Translations under genes and position numbers: made by a program | The notes under the pieces: generated by a model | The model's database searches: none | The model's input: the letters and a program-made list of their open reading frames with translations, nothing else | What the model was told of the DNA's origin: nothing | NCBI GenBank assembly: GCA_003164035.1 | Contig: PLRS01000141.1 | Coordinates: 88,541-136,559 of the forward strand | DNA: 48,019 nucleotides | Direction: 5' to 3' | Origin: Bryobacterales bacterium | Lineage (GTDB): Bacteria > Acidobacteriota > Terriglobia > Bryobacterales > Bryobacteraceae | Shown: positions 34,824 through 42,487 of the stretch, one piece after another | Layout: each line of letters starts with the position of its first letter | Numbering within the stretch: position 1 is the first letter of the stretch

Positions 34824-34858
34824 TTGCCTCGCTTCCCTTTCGGTGCTATACATAGTAC
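34824..34858 (+). promoter_or_regulatory. Sigma-70-like promoter with overlapping PadR-type operator
   Basis: TTGCCT (34824-34829), a 17-bp spacer, and TATACA (34847-34852). The -10 lies inside a 16-bp inverted repeat GTGCTATACATAGTAC (34843-34858, one mismatch). AAGGAGG and the padR ATG (34881) follow. The overlap suits repression by the PadR encoded immediately downstream. The palindrome differs from the GGTAG-N5-CTACC sites of the first PadR locus, so each regulator would read its own site. Confidence 0.6.
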
Positions 34859-34880
34859 GGACAAGGGAAGGAGGCGGCGC

Positions 34881-35216
34881 ATGAAACAGGCGGAATGTCC
34901 GGAGCTGCTGCCGGGGACGCTGTACATGATGGTTTTGCGCACGCTGCGGCGGGGGCCGCTGCACGGCTACGCGATTGCGCGCCGGATCAAGGAAGCTTCC
35001 GGGGAGGGGCTCGCAATCGAAGACGGGTCGCTGTATCCCGCCTTGAACCGCATGCTGGTGAAGGGATGGCTGGCGGCCGAGTGGGGGATATCGGAAAACA
35101 ACCGGAAGGCGCGTTTCTACCGGCTTACCCCCGCGGGCAAAAAACAGTTGCAGCGGGAATCGAGCCAGTTTGAACGGCTGGTGCAGGCGATCCGGCTGGT
35201 GATGAAATCGGCGTGA
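34881..35216 (+). CDS. PadR family transcriptional regulator (ADOP-associated, second locus)
   Basis: A 111-aa winged-helix protein, MKQAECPELLPGTLYMMVLR at the start and IEDGSLYPALNRMLVKGWLAAEW in the recognition region, with the basic wing ISENNRKARFYRLTPAGKKQL after it. AAGGAGG lies seven bases before the ATG; an open frame beginning at 34824 is only upstream sequence. It is followed after 18 bp by an ADOP permease gene, the same pairing as at 4.5 kb. It probably represses the unit through the palindrome over its -10 box. Confidence 0.95.
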   Translation: MKQAECPELLPGTLYMMVLRTLRRGPLHGYAIARRIKEASGEGLAIEDGSLYPALNRMLVKGWLAAEWGISENNRKARFYRLTPAGKKQLQRESSQFERLVQAIRLVMKSA

Positions 35217-35234
35217 ATCCACGGGAGAACGCGC

Positions 35235-37883
35235 ATGTCTTTGAAAAAGGAAATCGGCAATCGCATCGGGTATCTGGCGCGGCGGCAACGGTTCGACGAG
35301 GAACTGGAGCGGGAGATTCAGTTCCATATCGAAGCGCGGGCGGATGAACTGGAGCGGAGCGGCCTCGCGCGGGAGCGGGCGCTGGCGGAGGCCCGGCGCG
35401 AATTCGGATCGGGAGCGCGCGCGCGAGAGGAAACCCGGGCGGCGTGGCAGATCGGCTGGCTCGAAGACCTGGCGCGCGATCTGCGCTACTCGTGCCGCGC
35501 TCTCGGCCGCAGCCCCGGGTTCGCGGCCGCGGCGGTGGTCTCGCTGGCCTTGGGGATTGGCGCCAACACGACCGTCTTCAGCATGGTGAAAGCCGTACTG
35601 CTGGGCAGCCTTCCGGTGCGCGAGCCGGAGCGGCTGGCTTCGTTCCACCAAAGCAACGGCGCGGCACGCCTTTCGTACCCGGATTTCGAGGACTATCGGG
35701 GGCAGGTCAGCGCCTTCGAAGACGTGGCGGCGAGTTATCCATCCGTGCCGCGTTCGGTCGGCGGCGCCAATCCCGAGCGCCTTTGGGGACAATTGGTGTC
35801 GACCAACTACTTCTCCGTGCTGGGCGCGGAGCCGCCATTGGGCCGGGCCTTCCGCGGCGAGGAGAACCGTTCGCGCGTGGTGGTGATTTCCCATTCGCTC
35901 TGGAAGCGCAAGTTCGGCGGCGACGCGAGTATCGCCGGCCGGACGATCGGGCTGGGCGACAAGAATTATGTGGTGATCGGCATCGCGCCGCCGAGTTTCC
36001 ACGGCAACATTCGCGGCCTGGCAACCGACTTCTGGATTCCGCTGGGTCTTTATCGGGAGACCGTGGCACAACTGGGGCAGGGCGCGAACGGGCCGCTCGA
36101 ACAGGATCGCAACTACCCCTGGCTCTTCGTCACGGCGCGATTGAAGCGCGGCATCTCGCGCGCGGCCGCGCAAGCGGCGCTGGCAATCGTCGAAACACGT
36201 CTCGACCGGCTGTACCCTCGGGTAGACTCGAAACGAAACCTGCGGTTGGTGGCGGCGGACGCGCTGAGTGTGGCTCCGGACCAGGCCAGGGCGCTGCTGG
36301 GTACCTTGATGGCGGTAGTGGGACTGGTGTTGCTGGTGGCCTGCGCCAATGTGGCCAACCTGCTGCTGGCCCGGTCGGCGGCGCGGCAGCAGGAGATCGG
36401 GGTGCGGCTGGCGATCGGCGCGGGCCGGCGGCGGCTGGTACGGCAACTCCTGACGGAGAGCGTGCTGCTTGCCGCCATCGGCGCCGTCGGCGGCATCGCC
36501 CTGGCATGGGTCGCCACCGGCCTTATGGGCAAGCTTCAGGGCGCGCTGCCGATTCCGGCCGCGCTCGATTTCGGTATCGACTGGAGAGTCCTGGTTTTCA
36601 CGGCGGGCATGGCGGGAGTCGCGGCCATGGGTTTCGGCCTGGTGCCGGCGCTGAAGAGCACGCGCGTCGAGCTTACGTCGATGTTGAAGGCGGATGGCGG
36701 CGGCACCTTCGCGCCGCGGCGGTTTGGCTGGAAAAACGGGCTGGTGGTGGCGCAGGTAGCGGTTTCACTGGTTCTGCTGGTGGTGGCGGGACTGTTCTTG
36801 CGGAGCTTGAAGAACGCTTCGTCGGTTCCGCTGGGGATGAACGCGCGCAACGTGCTGCTGCTGAGTTTCGATCCGCGGGCGGCCGGATATTCGAACCAGC
36901 GGGCGGAGAACTTGTTCGGAGTCCTGCTGGAGCGGGTGCGCGCGCTTCCCGAGGTGGAATCGGCGGGCTTGGCGGACACCATGCCGCTGAGCCTGTCGCC
37001 GAACGCGGCCGGTGTTTCGCGGCCCGGAGCGAACACGGTCCTGGTGGCCGATATTTATGGCGTCACCTCCCAGTATTTCCGAACCCTGGGCATACCGCTG
37101 GTGCGGGGACGGGATTTCGATAGCGGGCAGCGGCCGGGGCTGCCGCCGGCGGCAATTAACGAAGCGCTGGCGGCGCGCCTGTTCGCGGGCGAAGACGCGG
37201 TGGGAAAGGTGGTGGCCTGGGAGGGGATGCCGCACGAGGTGATCGCGGTGGCGGGGAACGCCAAGTCGCGAACGCCAACCGAAGGGCCGCGGCCGCAGAT
37301 CTACGTTTCGCTGGAGCGCGAGTACGGCTACTTCTGGGGGCTGTACGGCGTAGTGCTGGGGGTGCGAACGGCGGGCGCGCCGGCCACTGTTATCGATCCG
37401 GTCCGCCGGCGGATGCGCGAACTGGAACCCTCGCTGCCGGTCTACAACGTGGAGGCGATCGAAGACCACGCCGGCAGGGCGCTGCTGGTGCCGCGCCTGT
37501 GCGGGAACTTGTTCGGGATTTTCGGTGCGATCGCGCTGGCACTGGCGGCGGTGGGCCTGTACGGGGTGATGAGCTACGCGGTGCGGCGGCGAACCAGGGA
37601 GATCGGCATTCGCATGGCGATCGGCGCGCAACCCGCGGACGTACTGCGGCTGCTGGCGCGCCAAGGGATCTGGCTGACGGGGATCGGGCTTGGAATCGGA
37701 CTCGGGACGGCTTATTTTGTGAGCCGCATTCTGAGCGGTTTCCTGTACGGAGTCAGTGCGCGGGACGGGGCTACGTACGCCGGCGTGTCGCTGCTGTTGC
37801 TGGCGGTCGCCACGGTGGCCGTGCTGGTGCCGGCAAGACGAGCCGCCAGGATGGATGCGCTGCGATCGATCCGCTATGAATGA
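35235..37883 (+). CDS. ADOP family ABC-type permease (second locus)
   Basis: An 882-aa full-length ADOP. N-terminal cytosolic part: RQRFDEELEREIQFHIEARADELERSG, then RREFGSGARAREETRAAWQ. First helix at about 95-120 (FAAAAVVSLALGIGANTTVFSM), MacB-like periplasmic domain with SYPDFEDYRGQ and SVLGAEPPLGRAF, a first FtsX block at about 355-480, a second periplasmic domain, and a last block ending VPARRAARMDALRSIRYE. Unlike the gene at 7449, nothing is missing. There is no ATPase beside it, as usual. It may export a compound or sense envelope stress with its PadR; the substrate is unknown. Confidence 0.93.
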   Translation: MSLKKEIGNRIGYLARRQRFDEELEREIQFHIEARADELERSGLARERALAEARREFGSGARAREETRAAWQIGWLEDLARDLRYSCRALGRSPGFAAAAVVSLALGIGANTTVFSMVKAVLLGSLPVREPERLASFHQSNGAARLSYPDFEDYRGQVSAFEDVAASYPSVPRSVGGANPERLWGQLVSTNYFSVLGAEPPLGRAFRGEENRSRVVVISHSLWKRKFGGDASIAGRTIGLGDKNYVVIGIAPPSFHGNIRGLATDFWIPLGLYRETVAQLGQGANGPLEQDRNYPWLFVTARLKRGISRAAAQAALAIVETRLDRLYPRVDSKRNLRLVAADALSVAPDQARALLGTLMAVVGLVLLVACANVANLLLARSAARQQEIGVRLAIGAGRRRLVRQLLTESVLLAAIGAVGGIALAWVATGLMGKLQGALPIPAALDFGIDWRVLVFTAGMAGVAAMGFGLVPALKSTRVELTSMLKADGGGTFAPRRFGWKNGLVVAQVAVSLVLLVVAGLFLRSLKNASSVPLGMNARNVLLLSFDPRAAGYSNQRAENLFGVLLERVRALPEVESAGLADTMPLSLSPNAAGVSRPGANTVLVADIYGVTSQYFRTLGIPLVRGRDFDSGQRPGLPPAAINEALAARLFAGEDAVGKVVAWEGMPHEVIAVAGNAKSRTPTEGPRPQIYVSLEREYGYFWGLYGVVLGVRTAGAPATVIDPVRRRMRELEPSLPVYNVEAIEDHAGRALLVPRLCGNLFGIFGAIALALAAVGLYGVMSYAVRRRTREIGIRMAIGAQPADVLRLLARQGIWLTGIGLGIGLGTAYFVSRILSGFLYGVSARDGATYAGVSLLLLAVATVAVLVPARRAARMDALRSIRYE

Positions 37884-37897
37884 GTGGAGGGCTGGCG

Positions 37898-38746
37898 CTA
37901 ATCGAAGATCACGGTTTTGTTCCCGTAACAGAGAATGCGGTGCTCCAGGTGCCAGGCTATGGCACGGGAGAGCACGGCCTTCTCGATATCGCGGCCCTTC
38001 TTGATGAGGTCTTCCACCTGATCCCGATGGGAAATTCGGGCCACGTCCTGTTCGATGATGGGGCCGCCGTCGAGTGCCGCCGTAACATAGTGGCTGGTGG
38101 CGCCGATCAGTTTCACGCCGCGCTGGAACGCGGCATGATACGGCCGGGCGCCCACGAAAGCGGGTAAGAAGGAGTGGTGCACATTGATGATTCGCCGCGG
38201 GTACTCGGCCACGAACTCCGGCGACAGAATTTGCATATACCGGGCCAGGACGACGAGCTCGATCCCCGCGGCCGATAACAGCCGCCGCTGCTCGTCTTCG
38301 GCGGCCTGTTTGGTTTCGGATTTGATCGGGATGTGGCGGAACTCGACTCCATAGAATCGCGCCAGCGGTTCCGCGTTGTCGTGATTGCTGAGGATTACCG
38401 GAACGGTGCAGGCGAGTTCTCCGGCCTGTTGCCGGTGAAGGATATCCACCAGGCAGTGCAGGTGCTGAGAAACGAAGATGGCCACCCGCGGGACGTTCGA
38501 CATCAGCTTCAGGTGCCACTGCATCCGCAGCTCCGCGGCCGTGGTTTGGAATTCCGCCCGGAACGCCGACAGATCGAATCCCTCCAGCGCCCATTCGACG
38601 CGCATGAAAAACAGGCCGGCTTCGTGGTCCTGATGTTGATCGGCATGGGTGATGTTGGCCCCGTATCGATAAAGGAGGCTCGATACGGCGGCGACCAGGC
38701 CTTTGCGGTCCGGACAGTCGATCAGAAGGACTGCGGTATTCTTCAT
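37898..38746 (-). CDS. purU: Formyltetrahydrofolate deformylase
   Basis: 282 aa. An N-terminal ACT domain (about 1-85: VLLIDCPDRKGLVAAVSSLLYRYGANITHADQH) is followed by a formyltransferase-like Rossmann domain (about 90-282) with VILSNHDNAEPLARFYG, LVVLARYMQILSPEF and the catalytic INVHHSFLPAFVGARPYHAAF. The closing segment DGGPIIEQDVARISHRD carries the active-site Asp. It hydrolyses 10-formyl-THF to formate and THF, balancing one-carbon pools for purine synthesis. ACT domains usually bind amino acids (glycine/methionine control in E. coli). Complete in length; it converges with the ADOP gene 14 bp away. Confidence 0.96.
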   Translation of the reverse strand: MKNTAVLLIDCPDRKGLVAAVSSLLYRYGANITHADQHQDHEAGLFFMRVEWALEGFDLSAFRAEFQTTAAELRMQWHLKLMSNVPRVAIFVSQHLHCLVDILHRQQAGELACTVPVILSNHDNAEPLARFYGVEFRHIPIKSETKQAAEDEQRRLLSAAGIELVVLARYMQILSPEFVAEYPRRIINVHHSFLPAFVGARPYHAAFQRGVKLIGATSHYVTAALDGGPIIEQDVARISHRDQVEDLIKKGRDIEKAVLSRAIAWHLEHRILCYGNKTVIFD

Positions 38747-38844
38747 GGTTCAGAATCAGCTTAACGCGGTGCGCACGCCGCGCCGATCCGTGCCAATCCG
38801 TTTACGGCGGACCTCGCCCTGGGCTGTGAAGAAATATAGCCGCC

Positions 38845-38908
38845 GATGAACGCAGATGAACGCAGATAAAGAAATCAAAGGAATTATCGGTGTTCATCTG
38901 CGTTCATC
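38845..38908. repeat. Inverted repeat of GATGAACGCAGATGAAC type
   Basis: A perfect 17-bp arm at 38845-38861 pairs with 38892-38908. The left arm is itself part of a tandem (GAACGCAGAT twice). Outer GTGAAGAAA/TTTCTTCAC (about 38826-38834 and 38924-38932) extends the symmetry. The motif is a common dispersed repeat of this kind of genome. No gene is supported between purU and selC. Confidence 0.7.
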
Positions 38909-38941
38909 AGAGGCCTGAATTTGTTTCTTCACGGCTTCTGG

Positions 38942-38972
38942 CGGTCGCGGCTCGGTAAGTGACTGCAAACAC
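38942..38972 (+). repeat. Palindromic repeat family A, half copy 3
   Basis: 31 bases identical to 4275-4305 (one arm plus part of the loop of the first copy: core GGTCGCGGCTCGGTAAGTG). The other arm is absent. It shows that the loop of the first copy is a conserved part of the element. It lies 46 bp upstream of the selenocysteine tRNA. Confidence 0.75.
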
Positions 38973-39017
38973 GCGATGCCCGCCCGCCGCCGTGACCAAC
39001 CTGTTAGGCTGAGCAAC

Positions 39018-39112
39018 GGGAGCGTTTCTTGTCCGGTGGTGGGCCTGGTCTTCAAAACCAGCGGGCGGCCGAAACCGCCGCCGATCGGTTCGACTCCGAT
39101 ACGCTCCCGCCA
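39018..39112 (+). tRNA. selC: tRNA-Sec (selenocysteine, anticodon TCA)
   Basis: 95 nt with encoded CCA. Acceptor arm of eight base pairs GGGAGCGT/ACGCTCCC, anticodon stem CTGGT/ACCAG around CTTCAAA with anticodon TCA, a long variable arm (GGGCGGC/CCGCC type, 39062-39081) and T arm CGATCGGTTCGACTCCGAT. The extra-long acceptor, UCA anticodon and long extra arm are the hallmarks of bacterial tRNA-Sec. The organism therefore probably decodes UGA as selenocysteine at some genes. No selA/B/D and no evident selenoprotein is in the window. Confidence 0.95.
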
Positions 39113-39232
39113 GTCCGTCCGCTAACGATGGTAATGGCCGGAGTGCTTGCCAAATTCAGGCTCGCATCGTGGGGAAGGGTCGGTTAACCTGAGGGTGGAA
39201 AAAATCGCCCGGGCTCTGCCCGCAGCTAAGGT

Positions 39233-39973
39233 ATGAGACTTCTCTGCATCGTTTCTTTCCTCGCGTTGAGCGTCGTTTGGATGCAAGGTGCGGGTTCCTC
39301 GGGAGGGCAAAAGGACCGGGACGGCAATTCAAGCGGCGCGCCGGTACTAAGAAGCGAGGAACCGGAAGGCGACGTGATCGTGCGGCTACCCGGTCCGGCG
39401 CCAGCCCCGCTTGCGGCCACGCGGGGAAGGACTGGGGGTAGCGCTAAGGGTCGGGCCGGAGACGGTGCCAGCGAAGCCGACGCCGCTCCATCTTCGGCCG
39501 CATCTGCCGGTCTGGCGGCCCTGAATGCCCGGCAAACGGCCATCGAGGACTCCACTCGGCCCCTTCTCCGGCATATCTATCCACCTTCTTTCGCGACGGA
39601 TAGCGCGATTTTCTGCCAGAAATTGATTGGCCACTGGACGGAGGACGACGCTCGTTTTCTACTGGGCGAGCCGGTGCGCCAGCGGCCGTCGCTCGACGCC
39701 GCCAATCACGAGAACGGCGAGATCTTCGCTTTTACCGATCCCACCGGCCGTTACAAAGAACTGGAGCTCGATTTCGAGGCCGGGACGGGCACCCTCCGCA
39801 CGGTTTTCGCCTATCCCTTCCGGCTGATGTGGAGCGACTGCCGGCGGGTGTGGGGCGGCAACGTGACGGCTACCACAGCGGCCCAAGGACGAAAGTTCTA
39901 TTCCTATTTAAACCGCCGCATGGACGTCTTGGTGGATACGGGCGGTAAGGTCATCAGCGTCGGACTGTACTAA
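39233..39973 (+). CDS. Exported protein of unknown function
   Basis: 246 aa with a signal peptide (MRLLCIVSFLALSVVWMQGAG). Residues about 20-100 are low-complexity and rich in Gly, Ala, Ser and Pro, likely a disordered linker. The C-terminal about 130 residues form a compact domain with two cysteines that may pair: FCQKLIGHWTEDDARFLLGEP, ENGEIFAFTDPTGRYKELEL, FAYPFRLMWSDCRRVWGGNV, and VLVDTGGKVISVGLY at the end. I recognise no family. It lies alone between selC and the M48 gene. Confidence 0.8.
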   Translation: MRLLCIVSFLALSVVWMQGAGSSGGQKDRDGNSSGAPVLRSEEPEGDVIVRLPGPAPAPLAATRGRTGGSAKGRAGDGASEADAAPSSAASAGLAALNARQTAIEDSTRPLLRHIYPPSFATDSAIFCQKLIGHWTEDDARFLLGEPVRQRPSLDAANHENGEIFAFTDPTGRYKELELDFEAGTGTLRTVFAYPFRLMWSDCRRVWGGNVTATTAAQGRKFYSYLNRRMDVLVDTGGKVISVGLY

Positions 39974-40078
39974 GGTGCGATTGGGCGAAACCCGCCGCCC
40001 GAGCGCCACGTTTAACACTTAGGTTCACCAACTCCAGCCGGTTTAGGCGTATAGTGTATCTAGCGGGAGATTCCGATC

Positions 40079-41110
40079 ATGAGACGTGGATTCGCATCGC
40101 TGCTCGCAATCGTTACCGCTCTGAGCCTGTCGGCTCCGGGCGCGTTGGCCGACGATAAGAAGAAAGACCCCGATGCGATCGGCGAGCGCGACGTTTCCAG
40201 CGGTGTCAACTTCTATTCGCTCGAGCATGAAATCGCTTTGGGCAAACAGTTGGCGCAGGAAGTGGAACGTCAGGCCAAAATCATCGACGATCCGACGATT
40301 GCCGAGTACGTCAACCGCGTCGGCCAGAACATCGTGCGCAATTCCGATGCCAAGGTGCCCTTCACCATTAAGGTTCTCGATACCGAGGAAGTGAACGCGT
40401 TTGCTTTGCCGGGCGGTTTCTTTTTCGTGAACTCCGGTTTGATTTTGAAAGCCGACACGGAGGCCGAGCTGGCCGGCGTGATGGCTCACGAAATCGCCCA
40501 CGTAGCCTGCCGCCACGGCACGCGCAACGCCACCAAGGCCGACATGATGCAGATCGGCGCCATCGCCGGATCGATCTTCCTGGGCGGTTGGACGGGATAC
40601 GCGATACGGCAGGGCATGGGCTTGGCAATCCCGATGGGCTACCTGGCTTTCACCCGCGGCGCCGAAAAAGAGGCCGATTACTTCGGCTTGCAGTATTTGT
40701 ACAAGTCCGGCTACGATCCGACCGCGTTTGTGGACTTCTTCGAAAAGCTGCAGACCATGCAAAAGAAGAAGCCCGGCGCGGTTTCCAAAGTGTTCGCGAC
40801 CCATCCCATGGATGAGGACCGGATCAAGTCCGCGCAGAACGAGATCCAGACGATTCTCAAGCCGCAACCGGAATACGTGGTAAACACGTCCGAGTTCAAC
40901 GATGTCAGAGACCGCCTGGCCATGATGCACAACCGCCGCAAGCCGGATGCGAAAGAAGATCCGAACCGGCCGCGCCTGCGCCGTAACACCAACGGCCCGG
41001 TCGATCCCGGCGGCGGCACCACGACCACCGACGACGGCGACGACCGTCCCACGCTGAAACGCCGCGACGGCGGCGGTGGCAACGGCAACGGCAACCCTAA
41101 CAACAACTAA
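40079..41110 (+). CDS. M48 family metalloprotease, exported (BepA/LoiP-like)
   Basis: 343 aa with a signal peptide (MRRGFASLLAIVTALSLSAPGALA). The catalytic HEIAH is at 137-141, with the family's surrounding VNAFALPGGFFFVNSGLI and the later ligand-bearing GAEKEADYFGLQYLYKSGYDP. A substrate-lid segment THPMDEDRIKSAQNEI comes after. The end is Pro/Asn/Gly-rich and disordered (GGGNGNGNPNNN). Such periplasmic proteases clear misassembled outer-membrane proteins. A TATAGT at 40050-40055 may be its -10 box, and GGGAGA precedes the ATG. The stop is followed after 14 bp by the palindrome at 41125-41190. Confidence 0.94.
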   Translation: MRRGFASLLAIVTALSLSAPGALADDKKKDPDAIGERDVSSGVNFYSLEHEIALGKQLAQEVERQAKIIDDPTIAEYVNRVGQNIVRNSDAKVPFTIKVLDTEEVNAFALPGGFFFVNSGLILKADTEAELAGVMAHEIAHVACRHGTRNATKADMMQIGAIAGSIFLGGWTGYAIRQGMGLAIPMGYLAFTRGAEKEADYFGLQYLYKSGYDPTAFVDFFEKLQTMQKKKPGAVSKVFATHPMDEDRIKSAQNEIQTILKPQPEYVVNTSEFNDVRDRLAMMHNRRKPDAKEDPNRPRLRRNTNGPVDPGGGTTTTDDGDDRPTLKRRDGGGGNGNGNPNNN

Positions 41111-41124
41111 GTCTTCATAAGGGC

Positions 41125-41190
41125 AACCGCTCCTTGGCGGTCGCGGCTCGGAAACAAACGTGACCGAGCCGCGACCGCCAGGGAGCGGTT
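41125..41190. repeat. Palindromic repeat family A, copy 4; likely terminator for the M48 gene
   Basis: 27-bp arms (41125-41151 with 41164-41190, one mismatch) containing GGCGGTCGCGGCTCGG, around a 12-base loop, followed by TTTTCTT. Position and T-rich tail would let it end transcription of the upstream M48 gene. Core shared with the copies at 4259, 22554 and 38942; the arms here have CTGGCGG in place of CTCACGG. Confidence 0.7.
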
Positions 41191-41326
41191 TTCTTAATAG
41201 TAGCCGTAATTCCGCAGCGGCCAGCCGTCAGCGCATTTCCTGCCGCAAAATAGGCTTCTTCGGTATTTTTCTTCTCGCGAAACCCCGCCCCCCGCTATCC
41301 CCTTGAGCCCACTATGAATTTTCTTC

Positions 41327-41380
41327 TTGACTTCAATCACAAATTGCAATAGATTAATCTCATATTGCGATAAACGCAAT
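41327..41380 (+). promoter_or_regulatory. Sigma-70 promoter with inverted repeats ahead of the XRE-flotillin-PspA operon
   Basis: TTGACT (41327-41332), 17-bp spacer, TAGATT (41350-41355). Inside and after the spacer are ATTGCAAT (41343-41350), the palindrome AGATTAATCT (41351-41360) and ATTGCG-N5-CGCAAT (41364-41380). Together TTGCAATA and TATTGCGA face each other across the -10. The region is AT-rich against a GC-rich genome. The encoded XRE regulator, starting at 41388, is the obvious candidate to bind it. Confidence 0.7.
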
Positions 41381-41387
41381 CGTCGAT

Positions 41388-41873
41388 ATGAAGCTGGGAG
41401 AAAAACTTCGCTACCTCCGGGAGGTGGAAGGCACGCTTCGCGGACTCAAAGGCGACCTGTCGCAGCAGGAGCTTTCGCGGCTGATCCAGAAGGAACTGGG
41501 CAAGCCGATCAGCCAGAGTTACCTTTCGCAGATCGAAAGCGGAGCGCGGCCGCACCTGACGAATTCCACGCGCATGCTGCTGGCGCGGTTTTTCCAGGTA
41601 CATCCGGGATACCTGGTGGACGATCCGGAGGGATTTCAGAACGAGCTGGTTTCCGATGTGGGTGCGCTGGAGGACAAGCTGGACCTGTGGCTGATATCGG
41701 GGGCGGAGCGGTTTCGTCGCGAACCGGAGCTGTCGCGGGCGCTGCTGGGGATCGCCAAGCACGCCGATTCGCGCATGTGCCTGGTGGTGCTGAGCCGCAT
41801 TTTGGAGAATCCCGGGCTGGCGGAGCGGCTGCTCGAAGTGCTGCGGCCGGCCGAAGCCAGGAGGCAATCGTGA
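41388..41873 (+). CDS. XRE family transcriptional regulator
   Basis: 161 aa. The N-terminal helix-turn-helix (about 3-75) reads LGEKLRYLREVEGTLRGLKGDLSQQELSRLI, then ISQSYLSQIESGARPHLTNSTRMLLARFF. The C-terminal helical part (about 85-160) probably dimerises or binds a partner. Its stop TGA overlaps the GTG of the next gene, so it leads a coupled operon with NfeD-like, flotillin, PspA and PH-domain genes. It likely controls this operon from the inverted repeats just upstream. XRE regulators are known from other flotillin/PspA gene groups; the signal here is unknown. Confidence 0.93.
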   Translation: MKLGEKLRYLREVEGTLRGLKGDLSQQELSRLIQKELGKPISQSYLSQIESGARPHLTNSTRMLLARFFQVHPGYLVDDPEGFQNELVSDVGALEDKLDLWLISGAERFRREPELSRALLGIAKHADSRMCLVVLSRILENPGLAERLLEVLRPAEARRQS

Positions 41874-42442
41874 CTTGGGTGGATTTCTATTTCGCATGTT
41901 TTATCGCGGGCTTCGGGTTAAGCGTGCTGGCCCTGGTAGGGGGCGGCACGCACCTGCACGTGCCGCATCTCCACGTGCCCCACGGGTTGCACGTGCCGCA
42001 CGCTTCCGGCGGGAGGGGCACGCCGGTGTTCAACTTCGCCACCCTGGCGGCGTTTCTGGTGTGGTTCGGCGGAGTGGGCTATCTGCTGTCGCGCTACTAC
42101 GCGGTTTGGTACGTGGTGGCGCTGGGCGTGGCGGTATTGAGCGGGTTGGGAGCGGCGGCGGTGGCCTTCTGGTTTCTGGCGAAGGTGCTGATGGCGCATG
42201 AGGCCCCGCTCGACCCGGCCGATTACGACATGGTGGGCGTGCTGGGACGGCTCAGCATTTCCATCCGCCTCGGCGGCACGGGGGAATTGATCTATTCGCA
42301 ACAAGGCACGCGCCGCGTGGCCGGCGCGCGCTCCGAGGATGGCGTGGCTATCCCCAGGGGAACCGAGGTAATGGTGGCGCGCTATGAGAAGGGCATAGCG
42401 TACGTGAAGCCGTGGGTGGATCCCGCGGACGAATTGCAATAA
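41870..42442 (+). CDS. NfeD-like membrane protein with a histidine-rich loop
   Basis: 190 aa from a GTG at 41870, which overlaps the XRE stop and has AGGAGG six bases upstream. Helix 1 at about 5-25, a loop, helices 2 and 3 at about 55-105, then a C-terminal OB-fold of NfeD type (about 120-182: MVGVLGRLSISIRLGGTGELIYSQQG, VAIPRGTEVMVARYEKGIAYVKPW). NfeD proteins act beside flotillins in membrane microdomains. The loop after helix 1 is unusual, HLHVPHLHVPHGLHVPH (about 29-45), a near-tandem repeat of HVPH units that could bind a metal. There is no serine-protease domain, so this is the short NfeD form. Confidence 0.88.
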   Translation: MTWVDFYFACFIAGFGLSVLALVGGGTHLHVPHLHVPHGLHVPHASGGRGTPVFNFATLAAFLVWFGGVGYLLSRYYAVWYVVALGVAVLSGLGAAAVAFWFLAKVLMAHEAPLDPADYDMVGVLGRLSISIRLGGTGELIYSQQGTRRVAGARSEDGVAIPRGTEVMVARYEKGIAYVKPWVDPADELQ

Positions 42443-42487
42443 GCGTCGGCGAAGAGCGGACGAGAGGGAAAAGACCGGTTCAAGTTT

